The notes beneath the pieces were generated by a model. It was not told the DNA's origin, made no database searches, and saw only the letters and a program-made list of their open reading frames with translations. Made by a program: the position numbers and the translations under genes. Below, piece after piece: positions 1 to 7,942 of a stretch of DNA of 32,493 nucleotides. The DNA comes from an uncultured Alphaproteobacteria bacterium (GTDB taxonomy: Bacteria; Pseudomonadota; Alphaproteobacteria; HIMB59; GCA-002718135), in the NCBI GenBank assembly GCA_902521325.1, contig CABYRE010000013.1, positions 1 through 32,493 on the forward strand, in the 5' to 3' direction. The first letter of the stretch is position 1. Each line of letters opens with the position of its first letter.

Positions 1-335
1 ATTGTTGTGTCATCTAAAATAAAATTTATTTTATCAAACTCATTTTCAAAGATAGCACTATTGACTAAATTTTGAAGTGATATTTGATGAACTTGAAAGC
101 TTCTTATTTGCTCACCAGTTAGTGGACTTCCGATCATTTGAGAAAATTGGTCAATATTCATATCCATTGATCTAAGAAATTTTGTTGTTGAAATAGGTGT
201 TCCTGAAATATCAGCTACGAAGTTATCGGAATTAAATAAATTTGAATATCTTGTTGACCCTCTAAAAAAGAACAAACTTGCCGCAAAAAGAATTGCCAGT
301 CCTATCCCAATCCATGATTTTCTAAATGCTCTCAT
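1..335 (-). CDS. ppiD: PpiD-like periplasmic peptidyl-prolyl isomerase/chaperone, N-terminal part (cut by window edge)
   Basis: Reading in from an ATG at 335, the frame stays open to the window edge (111 codons). It starts MRAFRKSWIGIGLAILFAAS: a short basic stretch followed by one hydrophobic segment (about residues 8-24), a signal anchor that would put the rest in the periplasm. A SurA/PpiD-like N-terminal region follows, with the pattern VADISGTPISTTKF and then helices containing GSPLTGEQIR and LQNLVNSAIFENEF, as in PpiD proteins. PpiD is an inner-membrane-anchored chaperone that helps exported proteins fold. The parvulin domain would lie outside the window. It diverges from tpiA across 49 bases, a common alphaproteobacterial arrangement. 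The family call rests only on the N-terminus; another SurA_N-domain protein is possible. Confidence 0.75.
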   Translation of the reverse strand, partial: MRAFRKSWIGIGLAILFAASLFFFRGSTRYSNLFNSDNFVADISGTPISTTKFLRSMDMNIDQFSQMIGSPLTGEQIRSFQVHQISLQNLVNSAIFENEFDKINFILDDTT

Positions 336-344
336 AAAATTTCT

Positions 345-373
345 ATTGCTTCTATAATATTAGTTTCTATAAA
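345..373 (+). promoter_or_regulatory. candidate sigma-70 promoter for tpiA
   Basis: TTGCTT at 345-350, a 17-base spacer and TATAAA at 368-373. The -10 box ends 11 bases before the tpiA ATG, so the leader would be only about 5 nt. A second TATAAT lies at 353-358 but has no good -35. The 49-base region is shared with the divergent ppiD start. Boxes were judged by eye in AT-rich DNA. Confidence 0.3.
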
Positions 374-384
374 TAAAAGTAATT

Positions 385-1104
385 ATGGTAAATCTTGATA
401 AATATTCCTCAATTTTTATAGCAAATTGGAAATTAAATGGAAATTCGACATTTTTAAAAGATTATTATGAAAAATTAAAAGTTAATTCTAATAATTGTAC
501 GATTATCTGCTCACCTTCAATTTACTTAAAATCACTTAAAGGAAATAATGAAAACTTATTTTGTGGTGCACAAGATGTCTCTTCTTTTAAAGAAGGTGCA
601 TATACTGGAGAATTATCCGCCTCAATGCTAAAGGATAATAATATAGATTTTTGTTTGGTTGGACACTCTGAGAGAAGACAATATTTCTCAGAAACAAATG
701 ATAAAGTGAATGTTAAAAGTTCAAACCTTATTGAAGAAAATATAATCCCAGTGATCTGCATAGGTGAAACCTTAGAACAAAAAGAAAAAAGCTTAACGGA
801 AGAAATTTTAACTTCACAAATTAAGGATAGTGTTCCAAATTTAGCAAATCATCAAAATGCATTAATTGCTTATGAGCCAGTTTGGGCAATAGGAACAGGA
901 TTAACTCCAACCTTAGATGAAATAAATCAAGCTCACGAATTAATCAAAAATTTTGATCAAAAGTTTATTGACTTTAAAGTGCTTTATGGAGGTTCTGTTA
1001 AGTCTTCAAATTCAAAAGAAATTACTAACTTGAGTCATGTAGATGGCTGTTTAATTGGAGGAGCATCATTAAAAGTTGATGAATTCAATACAATTATTTC
1101 TTGA
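385..1104 (+). CDS. tpiA: triosephosphate isomerase
   Basis: Interconverts dihydroxyacetone phosphate and glyceraldehyde 3-phosphate in cytosolic glycolysis and gluconeogenesis. The 239 residues are slightly short for the family (about 250) but complete. Visible are the substrate-binding ANWKLNG with Lys16, HSERR with electrophile His94, the catalytic-base motif AYEPVWAIGTG with Glu164 followed by flexible loop 6, and the phosphate-binding YGGSV (201-205) and IGGASL (224-229). The ATG at 385 puts the NWK motif at residue 14, as usual for the family. It leads the tpiA-secG-pyrG-kdsA-eno series and is followed by secG after 32 bases. It ends in TGA, a minority stop here. Confidence 0.97.
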   Translation: MVNLDKYSSIFIANWKLNGNSTFLKDYYEKLKVNSNNCTIICSPSIYLKSLKGNNENLFCGAQDVSSFKEGAYTGELSASMLKDNNIDFCLVGHSERRQYFSETNDKVNVKSSNLIEENIIPVICIGETLEQKEKSLTEEILTSQIKDSVPNLANHQNALIAYEPVWAIGTGLTPTLDEINQAHELIKNFDQKFIDFKVLYGGSVKSSNSKEITNLSHVDGCLIGGASLKVDEFNTIIS

Positions 1105-1128
1105 TTAATGAAATCAATTTAATATAAA
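1101..1128 (+). promoter_or_regulatory. candidate promoter for secG overlapping the tpiA stop
   Basis: TTGATT at 1101-1106 (overlapping the tpiA TGA), a 16-base spacer and TATAAA at 1123-1128. The -10 ends 8 bases before the secG ATG, so a transcript would be essentially leaderless. This is weak evidence on its own, but the geometry repeats elsewhere in the window. Confidence 0.25.
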
Positions 1129-1136
1129 GCGCAATT

Positions 1137-1442
1137 ATGACAACTTTAGTAATAATTCAGCTTATACTTGCTCTTGCCTTGGTTGTATTAGTTTTATTAC
1201 AAGGATCTGATAACGATAGCTTGGGACTTGGTGGTGGAACTTCAACTGGAATGATGTCAGCTCGAGGTACTGCAAACCTACTTTCTAGGCTAACTGCAAT
1301 AATTGCTGGTTTATTCATGATAATGAGTATCGTTCTAACAATTACAGCCTCTATTGGTTCAGATCGCAATGTTTTAGAGTCACTTCCTTCAATTAATACT
1401 GAAGAGACTTCAGAAGAACCAACTATACCAGAAAATAATTAA
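1137..1442 (+). CDS. secG: protein-export membrane protein SecG
   Basis: Small auxiliary subunit of the SecYEG translocon, which assists SecA-driven export across the inner membrane. The 101 residues show the SecG plan: transmembrane helix 1 at about 3-21, a glycine-rich cytosolic loop (QGSDNDSLGLGGG, then RGTANLLSRLT), helix 2 at about 50-70 and an acidic, disordered tail (EETSEEPTIPENN). It lies 32 bases after tpiA and 47 before pyrG, the standard alphaproteobacterial tpiA-secG-pyrG order. No strong ribosome-binding site is visible upstream. Confidence 0.93.
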   Translation: MTTLVIIQLILALALVVLVLLQGSDNDSLGLGGGTSTGMMSARGTANLLSRLTAIIAGLFMIMSIVLTITASIGSDRNVLESLPSINTEETSEEPTIPENN

Positions 1443-1446
1443 TAAT

Positions 1447-1464
1447 ATCTTGCTATAACAAGAT
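1447..1464. promoter_or_regulatory. perfect inverted repeat upstream of pyrG
   Basis: ATCTTG-CTATAA-CAAGAT: two perfect 6-base arms around a 6-base centre. It overlaps the candidate pyrG -35 box (1450-1455), so it could be an operator for a dimeric repressor or a small RNA hairpin. No T-run follows, so it is not a typical intrinsic terminator for secG. Confidence 0.3.
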
Positions 1465-1478
1465 CTATTATGTATCAC
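1450..1478 (+). promoter_or_regulatory. candidate promoter for pyrG
   Basis: TTGCTA at 1450-1455, a 17-base spacer and TATCAC at 1473-1478 (each 4 of 6 to consensus). The -10 ends 11 bases before the pyrG ATG, predicting a leader of about 5 nt. The -35 lies inside the inverted repeat at 1447-1464. Confidence 0.25.
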
Positions 1479-1489
1479 GATATTCCGTA

Positions 1490-3103
1490 ATGCATTTTGT
1501 TTTTATTACGGGTGGAGTAGCATCCTCTCTTGGAAAAGGTATAGCCTCGGCATCTCTTGCAACGCTTCTTAAAAGCAGAAAATTTAAAGTAAGAATAAGA
1601 AAGTTAGATCCTTATTTGAATGTGGATCCAGGAACAATGAGTCCATATCAGCATGGAGAAGTTTATGTTACAGATGATGGTGCAGAAACAGATCTTGATC
1701 TCGGTCATTATGAAAGATTCACAAATCAATCTGCTAAACAATCAGATAGTGTATCATCAGGTAAGATTTACTCTAATGTTCTTATAAAAGAAAGAAAGGG
1801 AGATTACCTTGGGTCTACTATTCAAGTCATTCCTCATGTTACTAATGAAATAAAGTCATTTATTAATAGTGATTTAAAAAATGAAGATATTGCTATTTAT
1901 GAAATTGGAGGCACAGTTGGAGATATTGAATCTCTTCCTTTTTTAGAAGCAATACGACAAATTAGAAATGATAAAAATATTTCATCAGCATTAATTCATA
2001 TGACTTATATTCCTTATTTAAGTTCAGCCGGTGAGTTAAAAACAAAACCTACTCAACATTCAGTTAAAGAACTTCTTAATGCTGGTATTCAACCAGATAT
2101 CGTTATGTGTAGATCAGAACAACCAATAGATAACGATTCAATTTCTAAAATATCTTTATTTTGTAATGTAAAAAAAGAATCTGTAATTCCTGCATTGAAT
2201 GCTAAATCAATTTATGAAGTTCCTTCATTGTATTCCAAGTATGGTTTGGATGAAGCACTTCTTAAACAATTAGGCTATAATCCAATAAATCATAAACTAA
2301 ATTTAAAGCCTTGGATTGATCTTCAAAAAAAAATTAAAAAGAAAAAACATAAGGTTAAAATCGCAGTAGTTGGTAAATATACTAATCTTAAAGATAGTTA
2401 TAAATCTTTAAATGAAGCATTAGTTCATGGAGGAATAGAAAATTCTGCTGAAGTAATTATTCAATGGATTAATTCTGAAAAAGAAAACAACATCAGTTTA
2501 ATGAAAAAATTAAAAGGTTGTGATGGAATTTTAATTCCAGGTGGTTTTGGTATTCGTGGAATTAATGGAAAAATTAATGCCATTAAATATGCAAGAGAAA
2601 ACAATATTCCCTTTTTTGGAATTTGTCTTGGAATGCAATTAGCTGTTATTGAAATAGCACAAAATGTACTAAAAATTAAAAACGCTCATTCTTCAGAATT
2701 TAAAAAAACTAATAAATCAGTTGTAGGATTAATGACAGAATGGGTAAATAAAAACAAGATCGAAAAAAGAGATAAAAATAGTGATAAGGGTGGAACAATG
2801 CGTCTTGGAGCATATAAAGCTATTTTGAAAAAAAATTCAAAAATCTTTTCTATATATAAAAGTAAAGTAATTAGTGAGAGGCATAGACATAGATACGAAG
2901 TAAATCAGAAATTTCTATCAAAATTTGAAAACAAAGGTTATTATTTTAGTGGTATGTCACCAGATGGATTATTACCTGAAGTGCTTGAGAGTAAGAAACA
3001 TAAATGGTTTATAGGAGTTCAATTTCATCCAGAGTTAAAATCAAGACCATTAGATCCTCATCCTCTTTTCGTATCATTTATAAAGGCTGCAATTAATGAT
3101 TAA
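1490..3103 (+). CDS. pyrG: CTP synthase (glutamine-hydrolysing)
   Basis: Makes CTP from UTP with ATP and glutamine, the last step of pyrimidine nucleotide synthesis. The 537 residues match the usual full length. The synthetase domain (about 1-270) opens with ITGGVASSLGKG (P-loop 12-17) and carries YQHGEVYVTDDGAETDLDLG and EIGGTVGDIES. The glutaminase domain (about 288-537) has the oxyanion region PGGFGIRG, the nucleophile in FGICLGMQ (Cys379), RHRHRYE (464-470) and the GVQFHPE dyad (His513, Glu515). The linker is very lysine-rich. The stop overlaps the kdsA start by 8 bases (ATGATTAA), so the two are probably translationally coupled. Confidence 0.98.
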   Translation: MHFVFITGGVASSLGKGIASASLATLLKSRKFKVRIRKLDPYLNVDPGTMSPYQHGEVYVTDDGAETDLDLGHYERFTNQSAKQSDSVSSGKIYSNVLIKERKGDYLGSTIQVIPHVTNEIKSFINSDLKNEDIAIYEIGGTVGDIESLPFLEAIRQIRNDKNISSALIHMTYIPYLSSAGELKTKPTQHSVKELLNAGIQPDIVMCRSEQPIDNDSISKISLFCNVKKESVIPALNAKSIYEVPSLYSKYGLDEALLKQLGYNPINHKLNLKPWIDLQKKIKKKKHKVKIAVVGKYTNLKDSYKSLNEALVHGGIENSAEVIIQWINSEKENNISLMKKLKGCDGILIPGGFGIRGINGKINAIKYARENNIPFFGICLGMQLAVIEIAQNVLKIKNAHSSEFKKTNKSVVGLMTEWVNKNKIEKRDKNSDKGGTMRLGAYKAILKKNSKIFSIYKSKVISERHRHRYEVNQKFLSKFENKGYYFSGMSPDGLLPEVLESKKHKWFIGVQFHPELKSRPLDPHPLFVSFIKAAIND

Positions 3104-3926
3104 TATTAATCTAAAAAATTTTTCTATCTCAAATAATTCTTCATTTGTTTTAATTGCAGGTCCTTGTGTAATAGAAAATGAAAGTCATTCATTGATGATT
3201 GCAGAAAAGCTACATAAAATTTGTGATGATGTTGGTATTAATCTAATTTTTAAATCTAGTTTTGATAAGGCAAATCGATCAAGTATTAAAAGTGACAGAG
3301 GGATTAAGCTCGATGACGCATTAAAAATCTTTGAAAAAATTAAAACTAATTTTAATGTACCAATACTTACTGATGTGCATAATGAGCATCAATGTAATGA
3401 ATTAAATCAAGATAGTATTATCGATATTCTTCAAATACCTGCTTTTCTATGCCGTCAAACAGATTTATTATTAGCTGCAGGTAATACAAATAAAATTATT
3501 AATGTTAAAAAAGGTCAATTTTTATCACCGACTGATGTAAAAAATATTTTTACCAAGATAGAAACTACAAATAATAAAAACATCATGATAACTGAAAGAG
3601 GAACATCTTTTGGTTACAACACACTAGTAAATGATTTTAAAGGTTTAGATATTATGAAAAGATATGAATACCCTGTAATTTTTGATGCAACTCATTCTGT
3701 TCAACAACCAGGAGGATTGGGTGATAAAAGTGGTGGGCAAAGAGAGCATATTCCTTCTTTATGTAAAGCTGCCATATCTATTGGTGTGGCAGGTTTATTT
3801 TTAGAAACGCATAATGATCCCGATAATGCCCCTAGCGATGGACCAAATATGATTAATATAAAAAATTTAAAAAATTTATTAATTCAACTTAAAAAATTTG
3901 ATGATATAGCAAAAAATAATGCCTAA
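3096..3926 (+). CDS. kdsA: 3-deoxy-D-manno-octulosonate 8-phosphate synthase, metal-dependent type
   Basis: Condenses phosphoenolpyruvate with arabinose 5-phosphate to give KDO-8-phosphate for lipopolysaccharide, so it implies a KDO-containing outer membrane. The 276 residues carry IAGPCVIE (20-27), [46 protein letters not shown] and [16 protein letters not shown]. Cys24, His200, Glu237 and Asp248 reproduce the spacing of the four metal ligands of the Aquifex enzyme (Cys11, His185, Glu222, Asp233). The E. coli metal-independent enzyme has Asn at the Cys position. This copy should therefore need a divalent metal. It overlaps both pyrG and eno by 8 bases. Confidence 0.96.
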   Translation: MININLKNFSISNNSSFVLIAGPCVIENESHSLMIAEKLHKICDDVGINLIFKSSFDKANRSSIKSDRGIKLDDALKIFEKIKTNFNVPILTDVHNEHQCNELNQDSIIDILQIPAFLCRQTDLLLAAGNTNKIINVKKGQFLSPTDVKNIFTKIETTNNKNIMITERGTSFGYNTLVNDFKGLDIMKRYEYPVIFDATHSVQQPGGLGDKSGGQREHIPSLCKAAISIGVAGLFLETHNDPDNAPSDGPNMINIKNLKNLLIQLKKFDDIAKNNA

Positions 3927-5199
3927 AATAACGAATATAAAAGCAAGACAAATAATAGATAGCAGAGGGAATCCTACTGTTGAATGCGATATAGAGTTTG
4001 AAAATTCTACCTTTGGAAGAGCTGCTGTTCCAAGTGGGGCATCTACTGGAGTGCATGAGGCTTTAGAATTGCGAGATAATGATAAATCTCAATATAAAGG
4101 TAAAGGAGTTTTGAAAGCAGTAGGAAATATCAATGATACAATCTCTAATGCACTAGTTGGAAAATCATATGAAGATATTTCTTCTTTTGACGATTTTTTA
4201 TTACAACTAGATGGTACGGAAAATAAATCTAACCTAGGCGCGAATGCAACCCTTGCTGCAAGTTTAGCTTTTGCAAAATGTTTAGCTTCTTCTGAAGGTT
4301 ATGAATTGTATTCTTTTCTTGGTAAAGAGCATACAATGAGTCTTCCTGTTCCAATGATGAACATTATTAATGGCGGTTCACATGCAGATAATGATGTTGA
4401 TATTCAAGAATTTATGGTTGCACCAATTGGCGCAAATAATTTTTCAGAAGCACTTCAATATGGTTGCGAAATATTTCATTCATTAAAGTCATTATTAAAA
4501 TCAAAAGGCTTGAATACAAATGTTGGTGATGAAGGTGGATTTGCTCCTAACATAAATAGTTCAAGCGAAGTCATAGAAACTGTTTTGAAATCAGTGGAGG
4601 ATGCAGGTTTTAAACCTGGAAAAGATATTTATCTTGCACTTGATGTTGCATCAACTGAATTTTACAAAAATAATAAATATGATTTACAAGGAGAAAAAAT
4701 TGTTTTGTCTTCTGATGAAATGATCAAATATTTAGAGAAATTGGTAAATGCTTATCCAATTTATTCTATTGAAGATGGAATGTCAGAGGATGATTGGGAT
4801 GGTTGGTCTAATTTAACATCAACAATAGGAAAAAAAGTTCAGTTAGTTGGTGACGATTTATTTGTTACAAATAAAAAAAGATTACAAAAAGGTATTTCAG
4901 AGAGTGCGGGGAATTCTATTTTAGTTAAAGTAAATCAAATAGGAACTTTAAAAGAAACTTTAGAGTCGATTAAATTAGCTAAACAAAATAATTTTACTAC
5001 TATAATCTCACATCGTTCTGGCGAGACTGAAGATACGACGATTGCTGATTTATCAGTTGGTGTTTCAGCAGGTCAAATTAAAACAGGTTCTTTATCTAGA
5101 ACAGATAGAACGGCAAAATATAATCAATTATTAAGAATTGAAGAGGCATTACAAGGTAAAGCAAAGTATGCTGGATCTTCTATCTTAAATAATAATTGA
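3919..5199 (+). CDS. eno: enolase
   Basis: Dehydrates 2-phosphoglycerate to phosphoenolpyruvate, which also feeds KdsA next door. The 426 residues are complete. Visible are the N-terminal [13 protein letters not shown], the GASTG loop (40-44), GGSHADN with His155, GDEGGFAPN with catalytic Glu205, metal ligands Asp242, Glu285 ([14 protein letters not shown]) and Asp312 (GDDLFVTN), catalytic Lys337 (LVKVNQIGT) and the substrate-binding SHRSGETED. The ATG lies inside the kdsA stop region (ATGCCTAA), giving an 8-base overlap. It ends in TGA, which forms part of a consensus TTGACA facing ftsB. Confidence 0.98.
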   Translation: MPKITNIKARQIIDSRGNPTVECDIEFENSTFGRAAVPSGASTGVHEALELRDNDKSQYKGKGVLKAVGNINDTISNALVGKSYEDISSFDDFLLQLDGTENKSNLGANATLAASLAFAKCLASSEGYELYSFLGKEHTMSLPVPMMNIINGGSHADNDVDIQEFMVAPIGANNFSEALQYGCEIFHSLKSLLKSKGLNTNVGDEGGFAPNINSSSEVIETVLKSVEDAGFKPGKDIYLALDVASTEFYKNNKYDLQGEKIVLSSDEMIKYLEKLVNAYPIYSIEDGMSEDDWDGWSNLTSTIGKKVQLVGDDLFVTNKKRLQKGISESAGNSILVKVNQIGTLKETLESIKLAKQNNFTTIISHRSGETEDTTIADLSVGVSAGQIKTGSLSRTDRTAKYNQLLRIEEALQGKAKYAGSSILNNN

Positions 5200-5226
5200 C
5201 AGTCTCGAACTTAAATATGTTATTTA
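5196..5226 (+). promoter_or_regulatory. candidate promoter for ftsB overlapping the eno stop
   Basis: A consensus TTGACA at 5196-5201 overlaps the eno TGA. TATTTA at 5221-5226 gives a 19-base spacer; GTTATT with 17 bases is the alternative. The -10 ends 8 bases before the ftsB ATG. The -35 is convincing and the -10 less so. Confidence 0.3.
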
Positions 5227-5234
5227 TATAGAAA

Positions 5235-5546
5235 ATGAACAAATCATTAGTTTTAAAAAATAAATTTTATTTTTATTTGTCTTTTTTATTTACTTTTTTT
5301 CTATTTGTTTATCTTCTTTATTTTCTTGTAAATGGTGAGAGGGGATTACTGAAATATTTCAGTCTTAAAAATCTTAATGCTCAATACAATAAACAATATA
5401 TTTCCTTAAAAATTGAAAATGAATTTTATCTAGATAGAATTAAAAGATTACAACCAAATACTATAGATTTGGACTATTTAGATGAGATATTTAGGAAAGT
5501 TACAGGATTTACTTCAGAAAACGAAACAGTTATAATTATAGAATAA
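5235..5546 (+). CDS. ftsB: FtsB/DivIC-family cell division protein (septum formation initiator)
   Basis: Small bitopic membrane protein. In the family it bridges FtsL and FtsQ in the divisome. The 103 residues show a short basic cytosolic start, one transmembrane helix (about 11-32, very Phe/Leu-rich), the family signature NGERGLLKYFSL just after the membrane, a predicted coiled coil (about 44-72) and a C-terminal part with DLDYLDEIFRKVTGFTSENETVII, matching the D-x-D-x-[IL]-x-E pattern of DivIC/FtsB. It sits between eno and pdhA, the usual alphaproteobacterial position. Sequence identity in this family is always low, so the call rests on architecture and synteny. Confidence 0.85.
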   Translation: MNKSLVLKNKFYFYLSFLFTFFLFVYLLYFLVNGERGLLKYFSLKNLNAQYNKQYISLKIENEFYLDRIKRLQPNTIDLDYLDEIFRKVTGFTSENETVIIIE

Positions 5547-5556
5547 ATTGATTTAT

Positions 5557-5583
5557 TTGACAAAAAATTACCCTAATTATAAT
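5557..5583 (+). promoter_or_regulatory. strong candidate sigma-70 promoter for pdhA
   Basis: Perfect -35 TTGACA (5557-5562) and perfect -10 TATAAT (5578-5583) with a 15-base spacer. An alternative -10, TAATTA at 5580-5585, gives 17. The -10 ends 13 bases before the pdhA ATG, so transcription would begin at about 5590 with a leader near 7 nt and no Shine-Dalgarno. This is the best promoter-like site in the window and would drive pdhABC-lipA-coq10. Confidence 0.55.
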
Positions 5584-5596
5584 TAAAGATTATCAT

Positions 5597-6559
5597 ATGA
5601 AGAAACTTCAAAAAGCAGATTATATCAAGATGTACTCTTATATGCTCAAGATTAGAAGATTTGAGGAAAGGGCAGCTCAACTTTATGGAATGGGTAAAAT
5701 AGGTGGTTTTTGTCATTTATATATTGGCCAAGAAGCTGTTGTTGTTGGTATACTAATGACAATAGATAAAAATGACTCAGTTGTAACAACTTATAGAGAT
5801 CATGGTCATATGATTGCAAGGGGATTAGATCCAAAACGTATTATGGCAGAATTGACTGGAAGAGAAGATGGTTATTCTGCTGGTAAGGGCGGTTCAATGC
5901 ATATGTTCTCTAAAGAAAATAATTTTTATGGTGGTCATGGTATTGTTGGGGCTCAAGTACCAATTGGAACAGGTATTGCATTTACACACAAATATAATGG
6001 AGAAAAAAATATATGCAGAACATATATTGGTGATGGAGCAATGAACAATGGACAAGTTTTTGAAGCTTTTAATCTAGCTGCTTTATGGAAGCTTCCCGTT
6101 TTATACATTATTGAAAATAATAAATATGGAATGGGCACATCTGTGGATCGAGCGGCGGCTGGATTAGATTTGTATAAAAGAGGTGAGGCATTTGGTATTC
6201 CTGGTGAGAAGGTAGATGGAATGAATGTATTTTCAGTTATAGAAGCAGCAGATAAAGCAGGTAAATATGTTAGGGAAGGTAATGGGCCTTATATTATCGA
6301 GGTACAAACATATCGATATAGAGGACATTCAATGTCAGATCCTGCAAAATATAGAACGAAAGAAGAATTAGATAATTATAAGCAAACTGACCCTATTGAA
6401 ATAGTTAAAGCTGAAATATTAAAGAAAAAAATTGCAACTAATGATGAAATTGAAAAAATTAATAAAGATACTTTAGAAGAAATAAAAAATGCTGCTGAAT
6501 TTGCAACCAACAGTCCTTTTCCAAAGGATAGTGAGCTTTATACGGACGTTTATTTATAA
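5597..6559 (+). CDS. pdhA: pyruvate dehydrogenase E1 component, alpha subunit
   Basis: Thiamine-diphosphate-dependent decarboxylation of pyruvate, acting as a heterotetramer with PdhB. The 320 residues match the alphaproteobacterial/mitochondrial-type E1 alpha. Visible are RRFEERAAQLYGMGKIGGF, TYRDHGH (65-71), GKGGSMHMF, the GDG...NN thiamine-diphosphate/Mg motif (Gly145-Asp146-Gly147 to Asn174-Asn175) and the loop YRYRGHSMSDPAKYRTKEE that in mitochondria carries the phosphorylated serines. There is no mitochondrial-type leader. The gap to pdhB is only 3 bases. Branched-chain 2-oxo acid dehydrogenase is less likely, given the adjacent lipoyl-E1 beta and E2 genes. Confidence 0.96.
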   Translation: MKKLQKADYIKMYSYMLKIRRFEERAAQLYGMGKIGGFCHLYIGQEAVVVGILMTIDKNDSVVTTYRDHGHMIARGLDPKRIMAELTGREDGYSAGKGGSMHMFSKENNFYGGHGIVGAQVPIGTGIAFTHKYNGEKNICRTYIGDGAMNNGQVFEAFNLAALWKLPVLYIIENNKYGMGTSVDRAAAGLDLYKRGEAFGIPGEKVDGMNVFSVIEAADKAGKYVREGNGPYIIEVQTYRYRGHSMSDPAKYRTKEELDNYKQTDPIEIVKAEILKKKIATNDEIEKINKDTLEEIKNAAEFATNSPFPKDSELYTDVYL

Positions 6560-6562
6560 AGT

Positions 6563-7942
6563 ATGAGTACAGAAATTTTAATGCCTGCATTATCACCAAC
6601 AATGACAGAAGGGAATCTGTCTAAGTGGTTAATTAAAAAAGGGGATACTGTTAAAGCTGGTGATTTGATTGCAGAAATTGAAACTGATAAAGCTACAATG
6701 GAAGTAGAAGCGGTAGATGAAGGTGTTGTTCTTGATCTTTTATTTAAAGAAGGAGAGGCAAATATTCCAGTAAATAAAGCTATAGCAATTATTGGTGATC
6801 CAAATGAAAAAATTGAAGTAAAAAAAGAGGCTCCTGTTGAAAAAGTGATTGAAGAAAAGAAAATTGAAAAAAATATTGAGACAAAAATTGAGAATAAGAA
6901 AGATGATATAATCGATACACCATCACCTAAAATAGAAGAAGATACAAATTTAAGTTCAGTAGAAATTACTATGCGTCAAGCGCTTAGAGATACAATGGCA
7001 GAAGAAATGAGAAAAGATAATAAAGTTTTCATACTTGGAGAGGAAGTTGCCGAGTATCAAGGTGCGTATAAAGTAACGCAAGGTCTTCTTCAGGAATTTG
7101 GTAAAGAAAGAGTGTTAGATACTCCTATTTCCGAACATGGATTTACTGGATTAGCAGTTGGAACAGCATTTAAGGGATTGAGACCAATTTTAGAATTCAT
7201 GACTTTTAATTTTTCTATGCAAGCAATTGATCAAATTATAAATTCAGCTGCAAAAACACTTTACATGTCTGGGGGACAAATTAATTGTCCTATTGTTTTC
7301 AGAGGACCTAATGGTGCTGCGGCCCAAGTTGCTGCACAACATAGTCAGGATTTCTCTTCTTGGTATTCTCAAGTGCCAGGTTTAAAAGTCATTACACCAT
7401 CTACTCCTTATAACGCAAAAGGCTTGTTGCGTTCTGCAATATCAGATCCAAATCCCGTGATTTTTCTAGAAAATGAAATTCTTTATGGATTAAAAGGTCC
7501 TGTTAATAATGATGTTAACTTCTCAATACCTATTGGAAAAGCAAATATTGAAAAAGAAGGAAAAGATTTAACAATTGTCACTTATTCTATAATGTTGCAG
7601 AAATCGAAAGAAGCTGCATTAAGATTAAAAGAGGAATATAATTTAGATATAGAAATTATTGATTTACAAACTTTAAGACCTCTGGATACGGAAACAATAT
7701 TAAATTCAGTTAAAAAAACTAATAGACTAATCACTGTTGAAGAGTCATGGCCATTTGGTAGTGTTGGCTCTGAAATTGCAAATATTGTTCAAAGAAATGT
7801 ATTTGATTATTTAGACTCACCAGTGATAAAAGTTAATAGTGCTGATGTTCCAATGCCATATTCATTAAGCTTAGAAAAATTATACCTTCCTCAAGTTGAA
7901 GATATTATAAATGCTGCAAAAAAAGTAAGTTACATAAAATAA
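6563..7942 (+). CDS. pdhB: pyruvate dehydrogenase E1 component, beta subunit with N-terminal lipoyl domain
   Basis: Partner of PdhA. The 459 residues comprise a lipoyl domain (about 4-80, lipoyl Lys43 in [11 protein letters not shown]), a charged linker (about 82-130, rich in Lys and Glu) and the E1 beta transketolase-like domain (about 132-459; [54 protein letters not shown]). The lipoyl-E1 beta fusion is established in alphaproteobacteria. The linker is odd: it lacks the Ala/Pro-rich swinging-arm composition and looks like a charged helix or disordered chain. The lipoyl domain is nearly identical to that of PdhC. pdhC starts immediately after the stop (TAA-ATG). Confidence 0.96.
   Translation: MSTEILMPALSPTMTEGNLSKWLIKKGDTVKAGDLIAEIETDKATMEVEAVDEGVVLDLLFKEGEANIPVNKAIAIIGDPNEKIEVKKEAPVEKVIEEKKIEKNIETKIENKKDDIIDTPSPKIEEDTNLSSVEITMRQALRDTMAEEMRKDNKVFILGEEVAEYQGAYKVTQGLLQEFGKERVLDTPISEHGFTGLAVGTAFKGLRPILEFMTFNFSMQAIDQIINSAAKTLYMSGGQINCPIVFRGPNGAAAQVAAQHSQDFSSWYSQVPGLKVITPSTPYNAKGLLRSAISDPNPVIFLENEILYGLKGPVNNDVNFSIPIGKANIEKEGKDLTIVTYSIMLQKSKEAALRLKEEYNLDIEIIDLQTLRPLDTETILNSVKKTNRLITVEESWPFGSVGSEIANIVQRNVFDYLDSPVIKVNSADVPMPYSLSLEKLYLPQVEDIINAAKKVSYIK
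6572..6724 (+). repeat. diverged direct repeat, copy 1: lipoyl-domain segment of pdhB
   Basis: About 153 bases encoding residues 4-54 of PdhB match, base for base in long blocks, bases 7952-8104 in pdhC. TTTTAATGCCTGCATTATC and ATTGAAACTGATAAAGC occur in both copies. Paralogous lipoyl domains, possibly kept alike by gene conversion. Confidence 0.8.

Noticed and set aside
6563-6800. Lipoyl domain at the start of pdhB as a misassembly of pdhC
   Set aside because: Lipoyl-E1 beta fusions are established in alphaproteobacteria, and the two copies differ at many bases.
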